The notes beneath the pieces were generated by a model. That model was not told the DNA's origin, did not search any database, and saw only the letters and a program-made list of their open reading frames with translations. A stretch of DNA of 64,000 nucleotides, taken from assembly GCF_026242055.1 (NCBI RefSeq), contig NZ_JAPJDL010000022.1:100865-164864 (forward strand), read 5' to 3'. Below, in pieces: positions 33,306 through 41,401 of the stretch. How positions within the stretch are numbered: the stretch's first letter is position 1; each line of letters starts with the position of its first letter. The DNA is from Lentzea sp. NEAU-D7 (GTDB lineage: Bacteria > Actinomycetota > Actinomycetes > Mycobacteriales > Pseudonocardiaceae). The position numbers and the translations under genes were made by a program.

Positions 33306-34013
33306 GTGTTCTCGGTTTCCGAACGCGACCAGTTGCGTCGTGATCTCGTCAACGCGGCCGACGTCGATCCGCGCGTGGTCGGTGCCGCGCTGACCGGGTC
33401 CGCGGCGGTGGGCCGGGAGGACCGCTGGTCGGACATCGACTTCGCGTTGTCGGTCGAGCGGGACGTCGACGCGGTGGTGGTCGACTGGACCGCCTTGATG
33501 TACGCGTGCGGGGCGGTCGGTCATCTGGACGTGCGGCACGGGAAGACCTTGTTCCGCGTGTTCCTGATGCGGTCCACGTTGCAGGTGGACATCGCGTTCT
33601 GGCCCTCGGACGAGTTCGGGGCGACCGGGCCGACGTTCAAGCTGTTGTTCGGCGAGGCGAACGCCGTGCCCCCGGCCCGGCAGCCCGATCGGGACGAGGT
33701 GATCGGGCTCGCCTGGTTGTACGCCCTGCACGCGCGGTCGTCCATCGCGCGCGGGCGCGGGTGGCAGGCGCTCTACATGCTCAACGGCATGAGGGACCAC
33801 GTCATGTCGTTGTGGTGCCTGCGCGAAGGTGTGAACGCGGTGCAGGGGCGGGGGCTGGACGACCTGCGGGACGCGGGCGCGTTCGCCGGGACGTTGGTGC
33901 TGTCCACCCATCCCGACGAGTTGCGGCGTGCGTTCCAGGTGCTGACCGGGCTGTTGGTCGAGGAGATCACTGAGCCGGAACTGCGTGAGGCCGTGCGGGC
34001 GCTGTCTCCCTGA
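33306..34013 (+). CDS. Nucleotidyltransferase-fold protein
   Basis: 235 residues. GSAAVGREDRWSDIDFAL (about residues 30-47) is the pol-beta superfamily signature GSxxxGxxxxxSDxD, and LQVDIAFWP supplies the third carboxylate. The C-terminal half is helical, as in aminoglycoside and lincosamide nucleotidyltransferases (AWLYALHARSSIARGRGWQ, LREGVNAVQGRG). It may therefore nucleotidylate a small molecule, perhaps an antibiotic. No HEPN partner is adjacent, which argues against a MntA/HepT-type toxin system. The 3' end overlaps the convergent DUF4267-type gene by 47 bases. Confidence 0.75.
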   Translation: MFSVSERDQLRRDLVNAADVDPRVVGAALTGSAAVGREDRWSDIDFALSVERDVDAVVVDWTALMYACGAVGHLDVRHGKTLFRVFLMRSTLQVDIAFWPSDEFGATGPTFKLLFGEANAVPPARQPDRDEVIGLAWLYALHARSSIARGRGWQALYMLNGMRDHVMSLWCLREGVNAVQGRGLDDLRDAGAFAGTLVLSTHPDELRRAFQVLTGLLVEEITEPELREAVRALSP

Positions 34014-34356
34014 GCAGCAACGCCGCTGTGAACAGGACGAGCACCGCCGCCGAACCGTGCACCGCGAGCGCGTAGCCCACTGTGCCGCCGTGCGTGATCA
34101 CGGCCAGGCAGTCGCCGATGGGGATGATCGAGTCCGCGAGGACCACCCAGCCCAGGGCACGGCGCTGGCCCATCAGCAGCAGGATCAGGGCAGTCAGCGC
34201 GTAGGCGAGGTCGCGCACGCCCTTCACGACGTAGTAGCCGGCCGGGTCGGTGATGCCGAAGCCCGCAGCCGATCCGTCGCCGTTGAGCAGGTAGCTCAGG
34301 CCGAAGTAGAAGCCCGCCGCTACGACGAGCCAGCCCATGATCGTGGCCAAACGCAT
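33967..34356 (-). CDS. DUF4267-type small membrane protein
   Basis: 129 residues with four hydrophobic helices (about 5-24, 43-61, 68-86 and 93-112). FYFGLSYLLNG and YYVVKGVRDLAYALTALILL fit the DUF4267 pattern, a four-helix family of unknown function. The promoter region between it and the divergent TetR gene carries two copies of one palindrome, so it is very likely repressed by that TetR. Confidence 0.7.
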   Translation of the reverse strand: MRLATIMGWLVVAAGFYFGLSYLLNGDGSAAGFGITDPAGYYVVKGVRDLAYALTALILLLMGQRRALGWVVLADSIIPIGDCLAVITHGGTVGYALAVHGSAAVLVLFTAALLLRETAPARPHAVPAQ

Positions 34357-34373
34357 TGCATCCTCCGAGAAGT

Positions 34374-34388
34374 TCTAGCAGTGCTAGC
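34374..34388. promoter_or_regulatory. TetR operator copy 1
   Basis: tctagcagtgctagc is identical to the site at 34425 except for the last base. It lies 17 bases before the DUF4267-type start on the minus strand. Confidence 0.65.
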
Positions 34389-34424
34389 GACAAGAGCGAC
34401 GCTAACACTAGAGGCGCTCGGATG

Positions 34425-34439
34425 TCTAGCAGTGCTAGA
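34425..34439. promoter_or_regulatory. TetR operator copy 2 (perfect palindrome)
   Basis: tctagcagtgctaga is a perfect palindrome with 7-base arms, ending 9 bases before the TetR GTG start, so binding would block the repressor's own expression. Confidence 0.75.
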
Positions 34440-34448
34440 TTCAGCGGC

Positions 34449-35036
34449 GTGACGATCCAGAACCGGCGTGAGCGCGAGCGCGCCGAACGCCATCAGCTGA
34501 TCATCGACGCCGCCCGGGACCTGGCCGAGGCGGAGGGCTGGGACGCGGTCACCACGCGCAGGCTCGCCGAGAAGGTCGAGTACAGCCAGCCGGTGCTCTA
34601 CAGCCACTTCAAGGGCAAGGACGCGATCGTGCGCGCCGTCGCGATCCAGGGGTGCGGCGAGCTGGCCCGGCTGCTGCGCAAGGCCCGTCCGTCACGAGGC
34701 GAGTCACGGCTGCGAGCGGCGGCGGAGGCGTACCTGGAGTTCGCGCGACGAAGGCCCGCGCTCTACGACGCGATGTTCGTGCAGCAGTCCGACATCCCGT
34801 GGGGCACGGACGAGGTGCCGCAGGAACTGCTCGACGCGTTCGGAGAACTGGTCGCCGCGGTCGAACCCGTCCGAGGCGACCGGCACCTGGAGGCGTTGAC
34901 GGAGGTCTTCTGGAGCTCGCTGCACGGCATCGCGACGCTCACGCAGGGCGGGAGACTGCGGCCGGAGTACGACGAGACCCGTCTCGACCTGCTGCTAGGT
35001 GCGCTCAGCCTCGCACAGCACGAAGACGGGCTTTGA
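34449..35036 (+). CDS. TetR-family repressor
   Basis: 195 residues from the GTG at 34449. An N-terminal basic arm (QNRRERERAERHQ) is followed by the HTH: IIDAARDLAEAEGWDAVTTRRLAEKVEYSQPVLYSHF (helices at about 20-55). The ligand-binding half has WGTDEVPQELLDAFGELV and SLHGIATLTQGGRLRP, the TetR_C WHG-type ending. Open frame upstream to 34356 would run through the operators and is not used. It probably represses itself and the divergent DUF4267-type gene. Its 3' end overlaps the convergent methyltransferase gene by 42 bases. Confidence 0.85.
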   Translation: MTIQNRRERERAERHQLIIDAARDLAEAEGWDAVTTRRLAEKVEYSQPVLYSHFKGKDAIVRAVAIQGCGELARLLRKARPSRGESRLRAAAEAYLEFARRRPALYDAMFVQQSDIPWGTDEVPQELLDAFGELVAAVEPVRGDRHLEALTEVFWSSLHGIATLTQGGRLRPEYDETRLDLLLGALSLAQHEDGL

Positions 35037-36155
35037 GCCGATCCTGGTCAGCACGACCGTGGCCGATGCGGAACCGGAGAGCTTCAGGCGCTTGCGCATC
35101 GTGTTCGGGTCGACGTCGAGGCCGCGCACCAAGATCTCCAGCCGGCCGACCGACCGCGTCTTCAGCAACGACTTGAGCGACTTGTCCGTGTAGTGCCCGT
35201 GTTCGAGCACGCGGAACGCCCGGATGCCCGCGGGAGGCTTGGGCCCGCTCAGGTACGCGATGCGTTCGTCGAGCTGCCACAACCCGTGCCGGGCCGCGTA
35301 ATGACGCACCAGACCGGCGCGCACGACCGCGCCGTCCGGGTCGACGAGCCACTCGCCGGGCGCGGCGACCGGGCAGTCGTCCGGTTCGGCGTCCGTCAGG
35401 GTCCACGAGCCGGCTCCGTGCAGCACGGTGGCGCGGCGCGAAACCCCCGGCGTGGCAAGGCCTCGCGTCCACAGGCAGGCCTCGCGGACCGCGCCGTCGA
35501 GGGACACGATCTCGATCTCGGCCGCCCACGGCGCGACGGCGAAATCGATGCCGGGCGCGCACTTCACCGCGAGGTCCACGCCCGCGTACACCTCGGACAG
35601 CTCGTCCAGCGGCGGCACGAAGTCCGAGGGGTTCCACTTGCGGCGGCCGGACGAGTCGCGGCGAGCGGGGTCCGCGGTGACGGCCGAAGCCCGCGACACC
35701 GGACGCAGTGCATCGGCGACGGCGACGAGCTGGCCCGGAACGTTGTTGCGCGCCATGGCGACCCGCACGGGGTCGAGGTCAGAGCCGACGCAGACGGAGG
35801 CCACCTCGCTCAGCGCGAAGAGGTCCGCGCCGACCGAACAGGTGACGTCGTGCACCGAGCGACCGGCGAACCGCAGCGCGCGGTGCCGGGCGACGGCGGA
35901 GGCCGTGGCCTGTTGCAACGCGTCGTCGGTGAAGAGCCAGGACGCGGCGGAGTCCAGTTTGGACACCGCGCGACGCCGCAGCAGCACGGTCTCCACGACA
36001 GGGGCGAACCCGGGACCCAGCCGCTTTCGGGCCGTCTCGACGTCGCGCAACCGGGAGGCGTCGGAGAAGGGCAGCGCGTCCACCTCGGCCAGCGCGGCGG
36101 TTCCGGCGGCGGAGCGCAGGAACGCCACGTCGGCGGAGGTGAACGCGTACCCCAA
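34995..36155 (-). CDS. SAM-methyltransferase with THUMP-like C-terminal domain (Rv3037c-like)
   Basis: 386 residues. The central Rossmann part has VHDVTCSVGADLFALSEVA as SAM motif I and GSDLDPVRVAMARNNV as the acidic strand. TADPARRDSSGRRKWNPSDF holds a DPxRR motif, and the C-terminal about 75 residues (LVRGLDVDPNTMRKRLKL, SKPVFVLCE) form the THUMP-like domain. In mycobacteria Rv3037c is listed with the MGLP genes; a nucleic-acid methyltransferase is the main alternative given the THUMP-like module. The start is TTG 36155, one base after the upstream stop. Confidence 0.8.
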   Translation of the reverse strand: MGYAFTSADVAFLRSAAGTAALAEVDALPFSDASRLRDVETARKRLGPGFAPVVETVLLRRRAVSKLDSAASWLFTDDALQQATASAVARHRALRFAGRSVHDVTCSVGADLFALSEVASVCVGSDLDPVRVAMARNNVPGQLVAVADALRPVSRASAVTADPARRDSSGRRKWNPSDFVPPLDELSEVYAGVDLAVKCAPGIDFAVAPWAAEIEIVSLDGAVREACLWTRGLATPGVSRRATVLHGAGSWTLTDAEPDDCPVAAPGEWLVDPDGAVVRAGLVRHYAARHGLWQLDERIAYLSGPKPPAGIRAFRVLEHGHYTDKSLKSLLKTRSVGRLEILVRGLDVDPNTMRKRLKLSGSASATVVLTRIGSKPVFVLCEAERT

Positions 36156-36156
36156 C

Positions 36157-37113
36157 TCAGGAGATCTTCTGGCCGGTGATCGACACGTTGTAGAACACCT
36201 CGCGCGGCAGCACCTTCGCGAGCACGTTCTGGTCGACCCACGAGAGGTTCTGCCAGGTGCGGTAGGCGAACATCGCCCACCCGAAGCCCAGCTTCTCGCG
36301 CGGCACGGCGGCCTCGAACGTGCGCACCGGCCAGCCGAACAGAGCCGCGGACAGCTCGTCGGTCACCGCGCGGACGCCGACGGCACCGGCGCGACGAGCC
36401 GTGGCCTCCAGCTGGTCCGGGTCGAACGTGTGCAGGTCGACCACGGCCTCCAGCGCGGCCGCGCGGGAGGACTCGTCGAGCTCCTCCTGCGGACGGCGCC
36501 AGTCGCCCAGCACCGGCACGGCCTTGGTGATGTTGGTGGTCAGCCACCACGTCGCCTGGCCGAGCTTGCGGGCGTAGAAGTTGCCGATGTTCGTCGGGTC
36601 GCCCGCGAACACGAACCTGCCGCCGGGCTTGAGCACCCGCAGCACCTCGCGCATCGCCGCCTCCACGTCGGGGATGTGGTGCAGCACCGCGTGGCCGACG
36701 ACGAGGTCGAACGTGTTGTCGTCGTACGGGATCCGCTCGGCGTCGGCGACCCGGCCGTCCACGTCGAGACCGAGGTGCTCGGCGTTGCGCAGCGCCACCT
36801 CGACCATGCCGGGCGACAGGTCGGTGACCGAACCCTTCTTGATCACCTCGCCCTGCATGAGGTTCAGCAGGAAGAAGCCCGTGCCGCAGCCCAGCTCCAG
36901 CGCGTGCTCGTACGGGCCGACGTCACCCGCGGCGGCGCGGAAGCGGTCCGTCGCGTAGGTGATGCAGCGGTCGTCGTACGAGATCGACCACTTCTCGTCG
37001 TACGTGCCCGCTTCCCAGTCGTGGTAGAGCACCTGCGCGAGCTTGGTGTCCTTGTACGCCGCCTCGACCTCTTCAGCCGTCGCGTGCGGGTTGGGTGCCG
37101 GGTCAGTTGCCAC
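36157..37113 (-). CDS. Class I SAM-dependent methyltransferase (Rv3038c-like)
   Basis: 318 residues. ALELGCGTGFFLLNLMQGEV (about residues 70-89) is motif I, TDLSPGMVEVALRNAEHLG motif II, and VVGHAVLHHIPDVEAAMREV with RVLKPGGRFVFAGDP the later motifs. The C-terminal 100 residues are family-specific. Substrate unknown. It overlaps echA by 11 bases and precedes the THUMP-like methyltransferase by one base, so the three genes form one operon, the same order as Rv3039c-Rv3038c-Rv3037c. Confidence 0.88.
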   Translation of the reverse strand: MATDPAPNPHATAEEVEAAYKDTKLAQVLYHDWEAGTYDEKWSISYDDRCITYATDRFRAAAGDVGPYEHALELGCGTGFFLLNLMQGEVIKKGSVTDLSPGMVEVALRNAEHLGLDVDGRVADAERIPYDDNTFDLVVGHAVLHHIPDVEAAMREVLRVLKPGGRFVFAGDPTNIGNFYARKLGQATWWLTTNITKAVPVLGDWRRPQEELDESSRAAALEAVVDLHTFDPDQLEATARRAGAVGVRAVTDELSAALFGWPVRTFEAAVPREKLGFGWAMFAYRTWQNLSWVDQNVLAKVLPREVFYNVSITGQKIS

Positions 37114-37882
37114 TGAACTTCGCCTTTCCGGGCCCGTTCTCGATGAACGACTCCACGCCCGTCTTCTTGTCCTCCGTCGCGAACAGCGCAGCGAAGAGGT
37201 GGCTTTCGAGCTTCAGACCCGACTCCAGGTCCGTGTCGAGGCCGCCGTCGACGGCGGCCTTCGTCGCGGCCAGCGCGAGCACCGGCCCGTTGACGAACTG
37301 CTTGGCCCACCGCACGGCCGCGGCGTACACGTCGTCGGGCGCGACGACCTCGTCGACCATGCCGATCTCGAGCGCCTCCTGGGCGCCGACGAACCGGCCG
37401 GTGTAGAGCAGGTCCTTGGTCTTCGACGGACCGATCAGGCGGGCGAGGCGCTGCGTGCCGCCACCGCCGGGGATCAGGCCGAGCAGGATCTCGGGCTGGC
37501 CGACCTTCGCGTTGTCGCCGGCGATGCGGCGGTCGCAGCCGAGAGCGACCTCGAAGCCGCCGCCCAGCGCGTACCCGGTGATCGCGGCGACCGTCGGCTT
37601 CGGCACCGAGGCGAGCGCGCCGAGAGCGTCGGACAGGCCCTTGGCCCGCAGCGTCATCTCGGCGTGGGAGATCTGCGCGAACTCCTTGACGTCCGCGCCG
37701 GCCGCGAAGACCTTCTCGCCGCCGTAGACGATGACCGCGTAGACGTCCGAACGCTCCGAGGCCTCCTTCGCGGCGGCCTGGAGCTCGGTCTGCACCTGCC
37801 GGTTCAGGGCGTTCATCGGCGGCCGCTCCAGGCGGATCGTGCCGATCCCGTCCTCGACCTCAAGCCTCACGAACTCAGCCAC
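37103..37882 (-). CDS. echA: Enoyl-CoA hydratase (EchA17-like)
   Basis: 259 residues of the crotonase fold. IRLERPPMNALNRQVQTEL starts the core, GGEKVFAAGADVKEFAQIS forms the oxyanion-hole strand, and ALGGGFEVALGCDRRIAGDN holds the first catalytic-Glu position and the CoA site. GQPEILLGLIPGGGGTQRL supplies the second Glu. It hydrates 2-enoyl-CoA in fatty-acid breakdown. GTG 37882 has a ggag site. First gene of the operon; its promoter region runs into a suspect homopolymer tract. Confidence 0.92.
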   Translation of the reverse strand: MAEFVRLEVEDGIGTIRLERPPMNALNRQVQTELQAAAKEASERSDVYAVIVYGGEKVFAAGADVKEFAQISHAEMTLRAKGLSDALGALASVPKPTVAAITGYALGGGFEVALGCDRRIAGDNAKVGQPEILLGLIPGGGGTQRLARLIGPSKTKDLLYTGRFVGAQEALEIGMVDEVVAPDDVYAAAVRWAKQFVNGPVLALAATKAAVDGGLDTDLESGLKLESHLFAALFATEDKKTGVESFIENGPGKAKFSGN

Positions 37883-37930
37883 TATGCTCCTTTGCCGCTG
37901 CTTCGCAGACGGCGGCGAGTTCGCCGGGAA

Positions 37931-38060
37931 GTGGGGGGGGGGGGGGGGCGCGGGCGCCCGGCACGCCGCGGGCGGGGGGGGATCTGCGGGGGGGGCGGGC
38001 CCTCTTGGCGGGCCCCCCGGCGCGGGGGGGGGCGCCCCCCCCGCCCCCCCCCCCCCCCCG
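37931..38060. other. G/C homopolymer tract, probable sequencing or assembly artefact
   Basis: A run of 16 G (37933-37948), then nearly pure G/C text with further runs of 7-10 G or C, then a run of 16 C (38044-38059). The pattern is strand-symmetric: G-runs lie to the left and C-runs to the right, as expected if reads entering from both sides lost signal and were called as G. The true sequence, probably a strong hairpin, is not known, and the local length may be wrong. Confidence 0.75.
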
Positions 38061-38113
38061 ACGCGAACTCGCGATGCCGTCCGACTGCCGTCACGTTACC
38101 TAGCGGTAGCTTC

Positions 38114-38917
38114 TCAAACTTTCCTGCGGGCGAAGAAGCGGTCCCCGGACTTCTGCAATTCGAGATCCTGGCCGAACGTCTTCGAGAGGTTCTCCTCGGT
38201 CAGGGTGTCCTCCAGGAGGCCCTGGGCCACGATCGAGCCCTCGCGCAGCAGCAACGCGTGGGTGAAGCCGGGCGGGATCTCCTCGACGTGGTGCGTGACC
38301 AGCACCATCGCGGGCGCGTCCGGGTCCATCGCCAGCTCCGACAGCTTCGCGACCAGGTCCTCGCGGCCGCCGAGGTCGAGGCCCGCGGCGGGCTCGTCGA
38401 GCAGCAGCATCTCGGGGTCGGTCATCAACGCGCGGGCGATCAGCGTGCGCTTGCGCTCGCCCTCGCTCAGCGTGCCGTAGAGGCGGTCGGCGAGGTGCGC
38501 CATGCCGAGGGTGCCGAGCAGCTCGCGGGCGCGGTCCGTGTCCTGCTTGCCGTACTCCTCGCGCCAGCGGCCGAGCACCGCGTACCCGGCGGAGACGACC
38601 AGGTCGACGACCGTCTCGTCCGGCGGGATGCGGCCGCCCAGGGCCGCGGAGCACAGGCCGATCCGGGGCTTGAGCTCCTGGACGTCCGTCTTGCCCAGAC
38701 GTTCACCCAGGAGGTGGACCTTGCCCTTGGTCGGGTGCAGGTCGGCGCTGGAGAGCCTCAGCAGGGTGGTCTTGCCGGCGCCGTTCGGGCCCAGCACCAC
38801 CCAGCGCTCGTCCAGTTCCACGCTCCAGTCGATGTTTCCGACCAGCGTGTTCTTGCCTCGGCGGACCGATACGCCCGCCATGTGCACGACCAGATCTGTC
38901 ACGTCGACGTCCGCCAC
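38114..38917 (-). CDS. ABC transporter ATP-binding protein (Rv3041c-like)
   Basis: 267 residues from GTG 38917. LGPNGAGKTTLLRL is the Walker A motif, LSEGERKRTLIARALM the ABC signature (LSEGE rather than LSGGQ), MLLLDEPAAGLDL Walker B, and LVTHHVEEIP the switch His. No permease gene is adjacent, as with its mycobacterial counterpart, so it may be a soluble ABC protein or use a distant partner. Open frame upstream to 39010 is not conserved in character. The stop lies 54 bases from the suspect G/C tract. Confidence 0.85.
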   Translation of the reverse strand: MADVDVTDLVVHMAGVSVRRGKNTLVGNIDWSVELDERWVVLGPNGAGKTTLLRLSSADLHPTKGKVHLLGERLGKTDVQELKPRIGLCSAALGGRIPPDETVVDLVVSAGYAVLGRWREEYGKQDTDRARELLGTLGMAHLADRLYGTLSEGERKRTLIARALMTDPEMLLLDEPAAGLDLGGREDLVAKLSELAMDPDAPAMVLVTHHVEEIPPGFTHALLLREGSIVAQGLLEDTLTEENLSKTFGQDLELQKSGDRFFARRKV

Positions 38918-39045
38918 GCCCCCATTCTTCCGAACGGCCTCGCACCGACCACCCATCGGGGTGTCCCTCGCGCCGGGTGAGCCCGCTGCGCCGCCTGTGT
39001 GAACTCTCAAGTTTTTTGTCGGTATCGGATGCCAAGATCGGAGGC

Positions 39046-41160
39046 ATGGCTACGCGACCCGAGTCCGAGGTGCTGGCAGGCCGACCGTTCCCACTGGGGG
39101 CACACGCCGAGGCAGGCGGTGTCCGGTTCGCGGTGACGTCGCACGTCGCCGACGCGGTCGAGGTCTGCCTGGTCGACGACGACGGCACCGAGAAACGGGT
39201 CGAGCTGACCGAACGGACGTTCGGCGTCTGGCACGGTCTCGTGCCGGGCGTCACCCCCGGCCAGCGGTACGGGTTCCGGGTGCACGGGCCGTACGACGCG
39301 GGGCGCGGGCTGCGCTGCAACCCGGCGAAGCTGCTGGTCGACCCGTACGCGCGGCAGATCGAGGGCGGGATCACGAACCTGGAGGCCTCGCTCGGCTACG
39401 TCGGCGACCCGATGCACGGGCCGCCGTCCGCGGTCGACTCGCTCGGCAGCGTCCCCCTGTCGGTCGTCAGCTCACCGGGCGGCGCGGACACGGGGATGAA
39501 GCCCGACGTGCCGTTCGAAGAGGCGGTCATCTACGAGATGCACGTCAAGGGCTTCACGAAGAACCACCCGGAGATCCCGGAGAAGCTGCGCGGCACGTAC
39601 CTCGGGCTCGCGCACCCGGCGGCGATCGAGCACCTCACCCGGCTCGGCGTCACGACCGTCGAACTGCTGCCGGTCCAGGCTTTCCAGGACGAGCCGTCGC
39701 TGCTGAGCAGGGGCGCGACCAACTACTGGGGCTACTCGCCGCTGGGCTACTGCGCGCCGCACGCCGCGTACGCGAGCGAGCCCGGCAACGAGGTCCAGGA
39801 GTTCCGCACGATGGTCGCGGCGATGCACGCGGCGAACATCGAGGTGCTGATCGACGTCGTCTACAACCACACCTGCGAGGGCGGTCCCGGCGGGCCGACG
39901 ATCTGCTTCCGCGGCTACGACGCGCCGGGGTACTACCTGCACGCCGGCGGCGGCAGCACGGTCGACATCACCGGCTGCGGCAACACGCTGGACGCCGGGT
40001 CGCCGCAGGTCGTGCGGCTGGTCACCGACTCGCTGCGGTACTGGGCCGAGGAGATGGGCGTCGACGGGTTCCGGTTCGACCTCGCCTCGACGATGGGCCG
40101 GCCGGGCGGCGGGTTCTTCGACCGCGACTCGGCGCTGCTCACGGCCATCACGACGGACCCGGTGCTGTGCCGGTCCAAGCTGATCGCCGAGCCGTGGGAC
40201 GCGACGGGCGACGGCTACCGGGTCGGAGACTTCGGCATGCAGTGGGCCGAGTGGAACGGCCGTTACCGCGACACGGTCAGGGACTTCTGGCGCGGCCACA
40301 CGTCCGTGCGCGACCTCGCGTACCGGCTCTCCGGGTCGAGCGACCTCTACGCGGACGACCTGCGCCGGCCGTGGCAGTCGATCAACTTCATCACCGCGCA
40401 CGACGGGTTCACGCTGCGGGACCTGGTGTCGTACAACGACAAGCACAACGAGGAGAACGGCGAGGACAACCGCGACGGCACGAACGACAACCGTTCGTGG
40501 AACTGCGGTGCCGAGGGTGAGACGTCCGATCCCGAGATCCTCGCGCTGCGGGCGCAGCAGGCGCGGAACCTGCTCTCGACGCTGCTGCTGTCGACCGGCA
40601 CGCCCATGATGACGGCGGGCGACGAGATGTGGCGCACCCAAGGCGGCAACAACAACGCGTACTGCCTCGACAACCGCGTCTCGTGGGTCGACTGGACGAG
40701 GAGCGACGCGAGCGAGGCGCTGCTGGGGTTCACGCAGCGGCTGATCGACCTGCGCGCGTCGTCACCGGCGTTGCGGCAGCCCGAGTTCTTCGAGGGCCGC
40801 ACGACGCCCAGCGGCAACCCCGACCTGGTGTGGTTCCGGCCGGACGGGCAGGAGATGGCCGAGACGGACTGGTTCGACGAGGGCCGCCGCACGCTCGGCA
40901 TGTTCATCGACGGCTCGAACTGCCTCTCCCGCACACGGGACGGCGAGCTCGTGTCCGACGACTCGTGGCTGATGCTGATGCACGCCGGTGCGGACGCCAT
41001 CAGCGTGACGCTGCCGCACGAGCGCTACGGGCCGGCGTACGAGCCGTTCCTCGACACGACGACGCCGGACGGCTCCCCCGCGAATCCCGGTTCTTTCGCG
41101 CCGCGGGAGAAGCTCACCGTGCCCGCGCGCTCGTTGCTGCTGCTCCGCATACCGCGCTGA
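39046..41160 (+). CDS. glgX: Glycogen debranching enzyme GlgX
   Basis: 704 residues, standard length. A CBM48-like N-terminal domain (FPLGAHAEAGGVRFAV) precedes the GH13 barrel: VYNHTCEGG, GFRFDLASTMGR with the nucleophile Asp, LIAEPWDATG with the acid Glu, and ITAHDGFTLRDLVSYNDKHN, the GlgX/isoamylase signature. It hydrolyses alpha-1,6 branches of limit dextrins left by GlgP. ATG 39046 gives the normal family start, though the ggagg lies only one base before it; a start slightly upstream cannot be excluded. Confidence 0.93.
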   Translation: MATRPESEVLAGRPFPLGAHAEAGGVRFAVTSHVADAVEVCLVDDDGTEKRVELTERTFGVWHGLVPGVTPGQRYGFRVHGPYDAGRGLRCNPAKLLVDPYARQIEGGITNLEASLGYVGDPMHGPPSAVDSLGSVPLSVVSSPGGADTGMKPDVPFEEAVIYEMHVKGFTKNHPEIPEKLRGTYLGLAHPAAIEHLTRLGVTTVELLPVQAFQDEPSLLSRGATNYWGYSPLGYCAPHAAYASEPGNEVQEFRTMVAAMHAANIEVLIDVVYNHTCEGGPGGPTICFRGYDAPGYYLHAGGGSTVDITGCGNTLDAGSPQVVRLVTDSLRYWAEEMGVDGFRFDLASTMGRPGGGFFDRDSALLTAITTDPVLCRSKLIAEPWDATGDGYRVGDFGMQWAEWNGRYRDTVRDFWRGHTSVRDLAYRLSGSSDLYADDLRRPWQSINFITAHDGFTLRDLVSYNDKHNEENGEDNRDGTNDNRSWNCGAEGETSDPEILALRAQQARNLLSTLLLSTGTPMMTAGDEMWRTQGGNNNAYCLDNRVSWVDWTRSDASEALLGFTQRLIDLRASSPALRQPEFFEGRTTPSGNPDLVWFRPDGQEMAETDWFDEGRRTLGMFIDGSNCLSRTRDGELVSDDSWLMLMHAGADAISVTLPHERYGPAYEPFLDTTTPDGSPANPGSFAPREKLTVPARSLLLLRIPR

Positions 41161-41252
41161 ACTCCTTGCGGTCACTTGACTCTGTGTCCGAGGTTCTTCC
41201 GGCAAATGGACGCTCTAGCCACATTCAGAGCGCGTCTGGCACCATCACGCCC

Positions 41253-41339
41253 GTGGTCGTCTATTGCTGGACGGACCGCACGATCGACCTCGTTCTCGTG
41301 GCGTCGTGCGGGTGTAGCTCGACGCGACGCACGCGCTGA
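41253..41339 (+). CDS. Cysteine-containing leader peptide of the cysteine dioxygenase operon
   Basis: 28 residues from GTG: VVVYCWTDRTIDLVLVASCGCSSTRRTR. Cysteines are at positions 5, 19 and 21. The core 'DLxxVAS-C-x-C' resembles leader peptides found ahead of sulfur genes in actinobacteria. No ribosome site is present, and CACCAT 7 bases before the GTG fits a -10 box of a leaderless transcript. The 3' end of the frame forms the left arm of a perfect 11-bp hairpin that encloses the stop codon. Ribosome stalling at the TGC/TGT codons would change this fold and so report cysteine supply. Confidence 0.6.
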   Translation: MVVYCWTDRTIDLVLVASCGCSSTRRTR

Positions 41340-41383
41340 CAGCGCCCTGCGTCGCGTCTTGATCGCTACCCGTACCCGACGCG
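41321..41383 (+). promoter_or_regulatory. Predicted attenuator between leader and cysteine dioxygenase
   Basis: Arm 1 gacgcgacgca (41321-41331) and arm 2 tgcgtcgcgtc (41348-41358) are exact complements, with an inner gcgct/agcgc pair. Arm 2 can instead pair with gacgcg (41378-41383), just before the aggag ribosome site at 41390. With ample cysteine, 1:2 would form and free the ribosome site; a ribosome stalled at Cys19 or Cys21 would cover arm 1 and let 2:3 form. This matches the need of a cysteine-degrading enzyme. The switching is inferred. Confidence 0.5.
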
Positions 41384-41401
41384 GCCTTCAGGAGCGAGTG
41401 C

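Noticed and set aside
33306..34356. MntA/HepT-type toxin-antitoxin pair formed by the nucleotidyltransferase and its neighbour
   Set aside because: The neighbour is a four-helix membrane protein on the other strand without HEPN motif.
37931..38060. G-quadruplex or replication-related biological element
   Set aside because: The strand-symmetric homopolymers of equal length fit a read artefact better than a natural sequence.
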